A DNA stretch of 64,000 nucleotides, from assembly GCF_025336485.1 (NCBI RefSeq), contig NZ_JAODAB010000027.1, forward strand, positions 1 to 64,000. The letters are read 5' to 3'. Numbering within the stretch: the first letter of the stretch is position 1; each line of letters starts with the position of its first letter. Under the pieces are notes generated by a model. That model ran no database searches. It was not told the DNA's origin and saw only the letters and a program-made list of their open reading frames with translations. A program made the position numbers and the translations under genes. Source of the DNA: Pseudomonas citri. Its GTDB lineage: Bacteria; Pseudomonadota; Gammaproteobacteria; Pseudomonadales; Pseudomonadaceae. Below, in pieces: positions 57,218-64,000 of this stretch.

Positions 57218-58879
57218 TTAGTGGAACAACACCGCCGTCTTCTGCAGGGTCACCCACACACCCCACGCCAGCGGAATGCCCACCACCAGCCAGGCGGCGA
57301 TCGCCAGGGGCTTGGTGCCCGGTGCGGCTTTCCACTCCAGCGAAGTGCTGCTGTCGGCACCCTTGTCGTGGCCGAGGGCCTGTTCGGCGGCCAGTTCGGC
57401 GTCGGTCATGAAGTACTTGTCGGCCACCGGACGGACCATCAGGTTGCACAGGAAGCCCAGCACCAGCAGGCCAGCGAGGATGTACAAGGTGATGTCGTAG
57501 GCTGCGGCACGCTCGACGCCGATGCTCAGTTGATACTCACGCAGGTAGTTCACCAGCACCGGGCCCAGCACGCCGGCCGCGGCCCACGCGGTCAGCAGGC
57601 GACCGTGGATCGCGCCGACCATTTGCGTACCGAACAGGTCCGCCAGGTAGGCCGGCACGGTGGCGAAGCCACCGCCGTACATCGACAGGATGATGCAGAA
57701 CGCCGCCACGAACAGCGCGATGCTGCCCAGGTGGCCCAGGTTCGGGATCAACGCGTACAGGGCAACGCCCAGGGCGAAGAACACGAAGTAGGTATTTTTA
57801 CGGCCCAGGTAATCCGAGAAGGATGCCCAGAAGAACCGCCCACCGATGTTGAACAGGCTCAACAGTCCGGTGAAACCCGCCGCGATGGCAGCGATCTGGC
57901 CCAGTTGCGCAGCGTCCAGCTGACCGAACGGCAAGTCGTTGCCGAGCAGCTTACCGCCGAAGACTTCCTGCAACAGTGGCGAAGCCATGCCCAGGATGCC
58001 GATACCCGCCGATACGTTCAGGCACAACACCAGCCAGACCAGGCGGAACTGCGGGGTTTTCCAGGCCACGTTCACGTGGACGTGGCGATGGGTGATCATC
58101 GCGTTCGCGGTTTTCTTCGGTGCCGGGGTCCAGCCTTCAGGCTTCCAGCCGGTCGGTGGCACGCGGTACGACAAGGCGCCACCGATCATGAACACGAAAT
58201 AGATCGCGGCCATGACCAGGAAGCTCTGCCAGACGCCCACGCTGGTCGGCGAAGCGAAATGGCTCATCAGCGCTGCGGCCAGCGGAGCACCGACCATCGC
58301 GCCGCCACCAAAGCCCATGATCGCCATGCCGGTGGCCATGCCGCGCTTGTCCGGGAACCACTTGATCAGGGTCGACACCGGGGAAATGTAGCCCAGGCCC
58401 AGGCCGATACCACCGATCACCCCGGAACCGAGCCACATCAGCCAGATTTGGTGAGTGTAGACACCCAGCGCGGAAATCAGCAGGCCACCGCACCAGCACA
58501 ATGCCGACACGACACCGGCCTTGCGTGGCCCGGCGTGTTCCAGCCAACCGCCCCAGATCGCTGCCGAGCAACCCAGGAAGATGAAGAACAGGGTGTAGAT
58601 CCAGCCGAGCATCGAGATCGGCCAGTCACATTGCGACGAAAAGACTTGCGAGATGAAGCTCATGTCCGGCGCGCAAGCCACAGGCTTGGTGATGCCCAGG
58701 GCCTTGGACAGCGGCAGCCAGAACACCGAGAAACCGTAGGCCATGCCGATGCACAGGTGAATGGCCAATGCGGCCGGTGGAACCAGCCAGCGGTTGAAAC
58801 CGGACTTGGCGATGATGCGCTCCTTGGAGAGGAACGCAGGCTGGTCGGCGATGCCGTCCGCCGTGATGCTCGTGCTCAT
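57218..58879 (-). CDS. OFA-family major facilitator transporter
   Basis: 553-residue inner-membrane protein with 12 membrane helices, of the oxalate/formate antiporter (OFA) family: MAYGFSVFWLPLSKALG, SPVSTLIKWFPDKRGMATG (the MFS loop 2-3-like motif) and FWASFSDYLGRKNTYFV. The N-terminal extension and a cytoplasmic loop after TM6 account for the length. Substrate unknown (monocarboxylate or dicarboxylate). The ATG at 58879 is chosen over the frame's upstream start at 58945. Two inverted repeats lie upstream. Confidence 0.9.
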   Translation of the reverse strand: MSTSITADGIADQPAFLSKERIIAKSGFNRWLVPPAALAIHLCIGMAYGFSVFWLPLSKALGITKPVACAPDMSFISQVFSSQCDWPISMLGWIYTLFFIFLGCSAAIWGGWLEHAGPRKAGVVSALCWCGGLLISALGVYTHQIWLMWLGSGVIGGIGLGLGYISPVSTLIKWFPDKRGMATGMAIMGFGGGAMVGAPLAAALMSHFASPTSVGVWQSFLVMAAIYFVFMIGGALSYRVPPTGWKPEGWTPAPKKTANAMITHRHVHVNVAWKTPQFRLVWLVLCLNVSAGIGILGMASPLLQEVFGGKLLGNDLPFGQLDAAQLGQIAAIAAGFTGLLSLFNIGGRFFWASFSDYLGRKNTYFVFFALGVALYALIPNLGHLGSIALFVAAFCIILSMYGGGFATVPAYLADLFGTQMVGAIHGRLLTAWAAAGVLGPVLVNYLREYQLSIGVERAAAYDITLYILAGLLVLGFLCNLMVRPVADKYFMTDAELAAEQALGHDKGADSSTSLEWKAAPGTKPLAIAAWLVVGIPLAWGVWVTLQKTAVLFH

Positions 58880-59287
58880 GGTGTATCCCCCAATTGTTAG
58901 AATGGTTCGCCAGCCGCGCATCACCCTCAGCCTCATTGCACGCAAGCGCAGCTGTATTCTTCGGTGAAGCTCTATTTTAGTGCGACATCACGTCGCAGAA
59001 AGACCGGCGAGCGCGCAAAGATTACCATTTGCGCGTGACAGAAAAACCAAAGTGACATCACCTTTTTTCAGTCACCCGCCTTATCGCGCCACTGCTCGCT
59101 TTGCATAAGGTACCCGCCGTTTGCTTTTCAGGAGCCGAGACCGGATTGCTGTGATCCGGGGATAAATCCGCTCGCTACGGGTCTATGTTCGGCAGGTCTG
59201 CCAGAAGAACGATCACCCAACGCGTCACCAATTCAGGGCGTTATACTCGCAGGCAAAATATTGAACTCAACCTACAAGGATTCGCCC
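58880..59287. other. Divergent MFS-asmA intergenic region
   Basis: 408 bp without a gene. It contains TGCGAC-N5-GTCGCA (58981-58997) and CGCGCAAA-N8-TTTGCGCG (59012-59035), each a candidate regulator-binding dyad near the transporter start. The half nearer the AsmA gene shows only a ribosome site (AAGGAT) and no clear hairpin. Confidence 0.7.
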
Positions 59288-61513
59288 ATGAAAGCGTTCG
59301 GCAAAATCCTGGGTCTGGTACTTCTCGGACTGTTGCTGATCATTGTGGCCCTGGGCTTTGCCCTGACTCACCTCTTCGATCCCAACGACTACAAGGAAGA
59401 GATCCGCCAGATAGCCCGCGACAAGGCCCACATTGAGCTGACCCTCAATGGCGACATCGGCTGGAGCCTGTTTCCCTGGCTGGGCCTGGAGTTGCACGAA
59501 GCCAGTGTCGCCACCCTGGCCAATCCGACACAACCTTTCGCCGACCTGCAGATGCTGGGCCTTTCTGTCCGGGTGATACCGCTGCTGCGCCGGGAAGTGC
59601 AGATGAGCGATGTGCGGGTCGAAGGCCTGAACCTGCGGCTCAGTCGCGACAAGAACGGCCACGGCAACTGGGAAGACATTGGCAAGGTCGCCGCCCCGGC
59701 AACCACCGCGAACGCACCGGCGCCGACCGAACAACCGGCCCCGCCCAGCAGCGCACCCACGGAAAAACCGGCTCAGCCGACCCGCCTGGATATCGACAGC
59801 CTGACCGTGAACAACGCCCGGGTCGAATACACCGACGAGCAGACCGGCAAGTTGCTCACTGCCGAGAGCATCCAGTTGAGCACCGGCCCGGTCCACGACT
59901 CCACCAATATCCCGGTCACCCTCACCGCATTCCTCTCCAGCAACCAGCCGGCCGTGCGCGTACGCACCGAAGTCACCGGCGAGCTGCGCTTCGAACGCGC
60001 CGTGCAGCGCTACAAGTTCGAAGACCTGAAGTTGTCCGGCGAAGTCACCGGCGATCCGTTGCAGGGCAAGGCCCTGAACTTCAACGCCCAGGGCCAGTTG
60101 TTCCTGGACAGGGCGGCGAACGTGGCCGAGTGGACCGGCATCAAGTTGTCCCTCAACCAATTGCGCGCCCTGGGCGAGCTGAAGGTCAATGACCTCGACA
60201 AGACGCCGCAGTTGAACGGCGGCGTGTCGATCGCCCAGTTCGACCTGGCCAACTTTGTCGACAGCATCGGCCAGAAACTACCGGCCATGGCCGAAGGCAG
60301 CCTGGGCAAAGTGGAACTGGTCAGCCGCATCGCCGCCACACCCACCAGCGTCGACTTCAACGACATCAACCTGAAGGTCGACGACAGCACCTTCAGCGGG
60401 CGTATCGCCGTGCAGGACTTCGCCAAGCAGTCCCTGCGTGCGCAGCTCAAGGCCGACACCTTCAACGTTGATCGCTACCTGCCGCCCAAATCCGCCGAGA
60501 CCAACAGCGCCAAGGCGGCCCGCGAGGCTGAAGTCAGCGATACCGAAGCCAGTGCCATGGCCGGTGCCGGCAGCACGCCGCTGCCGAACGCGCCAACCCA
60601 GGGCGCGTGGAGCAACGATCGGCTGTTCCCGGTGGAGCGCCTGGGCAAACTGGACCTGGATGCCGACCTGACCTTCGGCCAACTGACCCTGGACAAACTG
60701 CCGATCCAGAACGCCGCGCTCAAGGCCACCGGCCAAGGCGGCCTGCTGACCCTGGAAAACCTGCGAGGCGACCTGTACGGCGGCAACTTCGAAGCCAAGG
60801 GCACCCTGGACGTGCGCCAGACCACGCCGCAGTTGAGCCTGCAAACCCGCATCAATCGGGTGCCGGCCGAGAAGATCATCGAGAGCCAGGGCAAGACGCC
60901 ACCGGTCAAGGGCCTGGTGACCCTCAACAGCGCCATCACCGCCACCGGCAATAGCCAGAAGGCCTTGATCGACAACCTCAACGGCAACGCCGGGTTCGTC
61001 ATCAACGACGGCATGCTGCTCAACGCCAACCTCGAACAGCAACTGTGCAAAGGCATCGCCACCTTGAACCGCAAGACCCTCAGCGGCGAACCGCGGGGCA
61101 AGGACACGCCGTTCCAGCAACTCAACGGCAACCTCACCTTCCACAATGGCGTTGCCAACAACCCGGACCTGAAAGTGCGTATCCCCGGCATGACCGTCAA
61201 CGGCAACGGCGACATCGACCTGCGGGTACTGGGCATGGATTACCGTGTCGGCGTCATCGTCGAAGGCGACAAGAGCGACATGCCCGATCCGGCCTGCCAG
61301 GTCAACGAGCGCTATGTCGACATCGAATGGCCGTTGCGCTGCCGTGGCCCGCTGGAACTGGGCGCCAAGGCCTGCCGCCTGGACAACGACGGCATGGGCA
61401 AGGTCGCGGCGAAACTGGCCGGCGAACGCCTCAGTGACAAGATCGATGAGAAGCTCGGCGACAAGGTCAGCCCCGAACTCAAGGACGCGCTCAAGGGGCT
61501 GTTTAAGCGATGA
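59288..61513 (+). CDS. AsmA-family protein
   Basis: 741-residue AsmA-like envelope protein: one N-terminal membrane anchor (ILGLVLLGLLLIIVALGFALTHLF), then a large periplasmic beta-rich region (DPNDYKEEIRQIARDKAHIELTLNGDIGWSLFPWLGLEL is the AsmA start). A Pro/Ala/Thr linker lies at about 140-165, and the C-terminal part reads LNGNAGFVINDGML. Such proteins are likely lipid-transfer bridges between membranes. ATG 59288 is chosen. It overlaps mutY by 4 nt and is the first gene of asmA-mutY-yggX. Confidence 0.93.
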   Translation: MKAFGKILGLVLLGLLLIIVALGFALTHLFDPNDYKEEIRQIARDKAHIELTLNGDIGWSLFPWLGLELHEASVATLANPTQPFADLQMLGLSVRVIPLLRREVQMSDVRVEGLNLRLSRDKNGHGNWEDIGKVAAPATTANAPAPTEQPAPPSSAPTEKPAQPTRLDIDSLTVNNARVEYTDEQTGKLLTAESIQLSTGPVHDSTNIPVTLTAFLSSNQPAVRVRTEVTGELRFERAVQRYKFEDLKLSGEVTGDPLQGKALNFNAQGQLFLDRAANVAEWTGIKLSLNQLRALGELKVNDLDKTPQLNGGVSIAQFDLANFVDSIGQKLPAMAEGSLGKVELVSRIAATPTSVDFNDINLKVDDSTFSGRIAVQDFAKQSLRAQLKADTFNVDRYLPPKSAETNSAKAAREAEVSDTEASAMAGAGSTPLPNAPTQGAWSNDRLFPVERLGKLDLDADLTFGQLTLDKLPIQNAALKATGQGGLLTLENLRGDLYGGNFEAKGTLDVRQTTPQLSLQTRINRVPAEKIIESQGKTPPVKGLVTLNSAITATGNSQKALIDNLNGNAGFVINDGMLLNANLEQQLCKGIATLNRKTLSGEPRGKDTPFQQLNGNLTFHNGVANNPDLKVRIPGMTVNGNGDIDLRVLGMDYRVGVIVEGDKSDMPDPACQVNERYVDIEWPLRCRGPLELGAKACRLDNDGMGKVAAKLAGERLSDKIDEKLGDKVSPELKDALKGLFKR

Positions 61514-62577
61514 AAGCCGAGCAGTTCTCCACCGCCGTACTGGATTGGTTCGACCGCCACGGACGCCATGACCTGCCCTGGCAACAGGGCATCACCCCGT
61601 ACCGGGTGTGGGTGTCGGAAATCATGTTGCAGCAGACCCAGGTCAGCACCGTGCTCAATTACTTCGACCGGTTCATGGCCTCGCTGCCCACCGTCCAGGC
61701 CTTGGCCGCCGCGCCGGAGGACGAAGTCCTCCACCTGTGGACCGGACTGGGCTACTACACTCGTGCACGCAACTTGCAGAAAACCGCGAAGATCGTCGTC
61801 GAGCAGTACGGCGGCGAATTCCCCCGGGATGTGGAGAAGCTGACGGAACTACCGGGGATCGGCCTGTCCACCGCCGGCGCCATCGCCAGCATCAGCATGG
61901 GCCTGCGGGCACCGATCCTCGATGGCAACGTCAAGCGGGTGCTGGCGCGCTTCACCGCCCAGGAGGGCTACCCGGGCGAACCGAAGGTGGCGAAACAGCT
62001 ATGGGCAACTGCCGAGCGCTTCACGCCCCAGGACCGCGTCAACGCCTACACCCAGGCGATGATGGACCTGGGCGCCACGCTCTGTACCCGCAGCAAGCCC
62101 AGTTGCCTGCTCTGCCCGCTGAAGCAAGGCTGCGAAGCCCACATGCTGGGCCTGGAAACCCGCTACCCGATCCCCAAGCCTCGCAAGGAAACGCCCAAGA
62201 AGCGCACCTTGATGCCGATGCTCGCCAACCGCGAGGGCGCGATCCTGCTTTATCGTCGCCCCTCCACAGGACTATGGGGCGGCTTGTGGAGCCTGCCGGA
62301 ACTCGACGACCTCGACGACCTGCAGCACCTGGCCCTGCAACATTCCCTGGAGTTGGGCAGCCAACAGCCAATGCCTGGCCTGGTGCACACCTTCAGCCAC
62401 TTCCAGTTGGCGATCGAACCCTGGCTGGTCCGGGTCCGGGAAACCGGCCATCACGTGGCCGAGGCCGACTGGCTCTGGTATAACCTCGCCACCCCGCCGC
62501 GCCTGGGCCTCGCCGCCCCGGTCAAGACCTTGCTCGAACGCGCGGCCGTCGTATTGAACGCAGGAGAGTTGCAATGA
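61510..62577 (+). CDS. mutY: Adenine DNA glycosylase
   Basis: Removes adenine opposite 8-oxoguanine, limiting G:C to T:A mutation. At 355 residues: catalytic Glu37 (EIMLQQTQ), helix-hairpin-helix LPGIGLSTAG, catalytic Asp138, iron-sulfur cysteines Cys192, Cys199, Cys202 and Cys208, and a C-terminal NUDIX-like domain. Numbering matches E. coli MutY. It overlaps asmA and yggX by 4 nt each. Confidence 0.98.
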   Translation: MKAEQFSTAVLDWFDRHGRHDLPWQQGITPYRVWVSEIMLQQTQVSTVLNYFDRFMASLPTVQALAAAPEDEVLHLWTGLGYYTRARNLQKTAKIVVEQYGGEFPRDVEKLTELPGIGLSTAGAIASISMGLRAPILDGNVKRVLARFTAQEGYPGEPKVAKQLWATAERFTPQDRVNAYTQAMMDLGATLCTRSKPSCLLCPLKQGCEAHMLGLETRYPIPKPRKETPKKRTLMPMLANREGAILLYRRPSTGLWGGLWSLPELDDLDDLQHLALQHSLELGSQQPMPGLVHTFSHFQLAIEPWLVRVRETGHHVAEADWLWYNLATPPRLGLAAPVKTLLERAAVVLNAGELQ

Positions 62578-62846
62578 CCCGCACCGTGATGTGCCGCAAG
62601 TACAAAGAACAACTGGACGGCCTGGAACGCGCACCCTTCCCGGGCGCCAAGGGCCAGGACATCTACGACCACGTCTCGGCCAAGGCCTGGGGCGACTGGC
62701 AGAAACACCAGACCCTGCTGATCAACGAAAAACGCCTGAACATGATGAATGCCGAGGATCGCAAATACATCCAGGGCGAGATGGACAAGTTCTTTTCCGG
62801 CGAGGAATACGCCAAGGCCGAAGGCTACGTGCCGCCGTCCGAATAA
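62574..62846 (+). CDS. yggX: Fe(II)-trafficking/oxidative damage protection protein
   Basis: 90-residue YggX family protein: MTRTVMCRKYKEQLDGLERAPFPG with the conserved Cys7, then WQKHQTLLINEKRLNMMN. It supports repair of oxidised iron-sulfur clusters. Its ATG overlaps mutY by 4 nt; this mutY-yggX order is conserved in gammaproteobacteria and suits MutY, an Fe-S enzyme. Confidence 0.97.
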   Translation: MTRTVMCRKYKEQLDGLERAPFPGAKGQDIYDHVSAKAWGDWQKHQTLLINEKRLNMMNAEDRKYIQGEMDKFFSGEEYAKAEGYVPPSE

Positions 62847-62909
62847 GCCTTCAACAGCGGGGGCGAATCGTAAGCGACGGTAATAATTAAATTTTTTTTG
62901 AAAACTTGC

Positions 62910-62938
62910 TTGACGCCCCCCTGAAAAACCCGTTTAAT
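62910..62938 (+). promoter_or_regulatory. Sigma-70 promoter of tRNA-Phe
   Basis: -35 TTGACG (62910-62915), 17-bp spacer, -10 TTTAAT (62933-62938); the tRNA starts 10 bp later. A GC-rich stretch follows the -10 as in stringent-type promoters. Confidence 0.8.
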
Positions 62939-62948
62939 GCGCCCCGTT

Positions 62949-63024
62949 GCCCAGATAGCTCAGTCGGTAGAGCAGGGGATTGAAAATCCCCGTGTCGGCG
63001 GTTCGATTCCGTCTCTGGGCACCA
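62949..63024 (+). tRNA. tRNA-Phe (GAA)
   Basis: 76 nt. The acceptor arms GCCCAGA and TCTGGGC pair and are followed by ACCA. The anticodon GAA is at 62982-62984, flanked by the stem GGGGA/TCCCC; the T loop GTTCGATTC is standard. CCA is encoded. Confidence 0.98.
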
Positions 63025-63031
63025 AATACCG

Positions 63032-63065
63032 AAAACCCCGATCAAGCGATTGATCGGGGTTTTTT
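63032..63065 (+). terminator. Terminator of tRNA-Phe
   Basis: CCCCGATCAA (63036-63045) pairs with TTGATCGGGG (63050-63059), then TTTTTT. An A4 tract precedes it. Confidence 0.95.
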
Positions 63066-63152
63066 ATCGCCTGGGTGTTTCCACTCGCTTCCATCGCCCC
63101 CGCCGTCTCAGCTACATTCGCCATCCCCAACAGCCCCAACCAACGAGTCGAC

Positions 63153-63482
63153 ATGGACATCACCGGCATCCCCTTTGGCACTACCGACTGGTCTGGCATC
63201 GAGCCCACCGAGCACAAAGGTGTCACCGGAACCGCCTATTGGCGCACCCGGCAGTTCGGGAACATCAGGGTGCGGATGGTGGAATACACGGCGGGGTACC
63301 TGGCCGATCACTGGTGCACCAAGGGCCACATCCTGCTTTGCCTGGCAGGTGAGTTGCACACCGAGCTGGAAGATGGGCGGCAGTTCGTGCTCAAGCCCGG
63401 CATGAGCTATCAAGTAGCCGACCAGGCTGAACCTCATCGCTCCTCCACCGCACAAGGTGCAACCTTGTTCGTGGTGGATTGA
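63153..63482 (+). CDS. DHCW-motif cupin fold protein
   Basis: 109-residue single-domain cupin with the motif YLADHWCTKGHILLCLAGEL and the PGMSYQVAD second half; metal binding is expected through the His residues. The family is named from the Asp-His-Cys-Trp group, here in the order DHWC. No substrate is known. The ATG at 63153 is chosen because the upstream extension overlaps the tRNA terminator region. Confidence 0.88.
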   Translation: MDITGIPFGTTDWSGIEPTEHKGVTGTAYWRTRQFGNIRVRMVEYTAGYLADHWCTKGHILLCLAGELHTELEDGRQFVLKPGMSYQVADQAEPHRSSTAQGATLFVVD

Positions 63483-63546
63483 GATTCGAAGCGTTCGCTT
63501 CGAGGCGGTAGGATAGGCAGCCTTATCCACATCAGGAATCCGAGCC

Positions 63547-63954
63547 ATGTCATCGGCCAACAAGCAGCAAAAACGCACCCAGCGCGCCAAGGCGAAAGCC
63601 AAGAAGAATCGGATTCAACGGGCCGCTGCGCCGAACGACTTCCTCGACCCGAACGATGAGCGCATCGACCTGGAGACTGTCGATCTGTCGGAGCTGTTCA
63701 ACCTCATGGAAGCGGCTGAAAAAACCAGCCAACAGGCCCTGTGTGCAGCCTTCCTGGGGCACCCGCTGCTGGAACTGGTGTTGGAACAGGAAGGCGAGGA
63801 AGAAGCCACTGACTTCATCTTTACCGCCCTGATCGAGTATCGCCGGCTGACCCAGGGCGTCGATGAACAGACCGCGCTGGACTGGATCGAAAGCCCGCAA
63901 TTCCAGGCCGATTACGTCGCCGCTTCCAAGGCACTGGCGCAAGGTCCGGCCTGA
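63547..63954 (+). CDS. Small helical protein of unknown function
   Basis: 135 residues. A very basic N-terminus (KQQKRTQRAKAKAKKNRIQR) leads to an acidic, mostly helical body (LFNLMEAAEKTSQQALCAAFLGHPLLELVLEQEGEE). No signal peptide or membrane segment. I do not recognise a named family. The gene starts 64 bp after the cupin stop codon. The basic tail could contact RNA or DNA; this is only suggestive. Confidence 0.8.
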   Translation: MSSANKQQKRTQRAKAKAKKNRIQRAAAPNDFLDPNDERIDLETVDLSELFNLMEAAEKTSQQALCAAFLGHPLLELVLEQEGEEEATDFIFTALIEYRRLTQGVDEQTALDWIESPQFQADYVAASKALAQGPA

Positions 63955-64000
63955 CCCTTACCCCGCCAAACGCCGGCTTGCGAGGGTGCTCGCAATGGAT
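63955..64000. other. Window end, partial REP-like sequence
   Basis: After the last stop codon the sequence holds CGCCGGCTTGCGAGGGTGCT, which resembles one half of a REP unit (GCGAG..GCTCGC). It is cut by the window edge. Confidence 0.4.

Overview
The window looks like core chromosome from a fluorescent Pseudomonas (P. fluorescens group). The reasons are high GC, the gene set and order (opgGH, a large hut cluster, glnA-ntrBC, gpmI-envC-ctpA, hisBHAF, mutY-yggX), REP-like GTGGGAGC/GCGAGC hairpins between genes, and sigma-54 (-24/-12) promoters beside nitrogen genes. No insertion sequence, prophage, CRISPR array or rRNA operon was seen. The only accessory-looking item is a small Phd/ParE-type toxin-antitoxin pair at 24.5-25.2 kb.

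Layout. 1-470: a GCTCTT hexanucleotide array and a multi-hairpin intergenic repeat. 471-4800 (-): opgG-opgH, osmoregulated periplasmic glucans. 5.1-6.5 kb (-): dtd and pip. 6.7-21.3 kb: histidine utilisation. The long minus-strand operon runs hutU, an NCS1 permease, hutXWV, two HutH paralogues, hutI, hutG; hutCD (-) and hutF (+) diverge from each other. 21.4-26.8 kb: Blc lipocalin, small lipoprotein, Cache chemoreceptor, TA pair, DUF924 protein, fbp. 26.9-34.6 kb (-): a DUF2339/DUF3999 membrane pair, then glycogen phosphorylase. 34.8-38.7 kb: a YkgJ-type cysteine-cluster protein, typA, thiI. 39.1-45.6 kb (+): glnA, a periplasmic chorismate mutase, two DUF4124 proteins, ntrB-ntrC and an NrsZ-like small RNA. 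45.6-53.9 kb: trmL, secB, grxC, a rhodanese-like protein, gpmI, envC, ctpA, a YibQ-type protein and a solute-binding protein. 54.0-57.0 kb (-): hisB-hisH-DUF2164-hisA-hisF. 57.2-63.95 kb: OFA-type MFS transporter, AsmA protein, mutY, yggX, tRNA-Phe, a DHCW cupin and a small unknown protein.

How the parts work together. The hut genes encode import of histidine and urocanate and the five-step route through formylglutamate to glutamate (HutH, HutU, HutI, HutF, HutG). HutC operators are visible at both the hutU and hutF promoters, and at hutU the operator sits where a sigma-54 promoter would start transcription. The glnA-ntrBC block is the nitrogen-limitation core; related TGCACCAAAA-type elements recur upstream of glnA, ntrB and the small RNA, as expected for one NtrC regulon.

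Most notable observations. (1) HutH1 lacks exactly the Ala-Ser-Gly triplet that makes the MIO electrophile and also lacks the active-site Tyr, while the rest of the pocket is kept; it is a probable pseudoenzyme inside a catabolic operon. (2) A three-unit tandem-hairpin RNA downstream of ntrC has covarying stems, an invariant 10-nt loop and its own sigma-54 promoter. (3) The DUF3999 protein begins in a 12-bp tandem repeat in which every unit carries a TTG codon.
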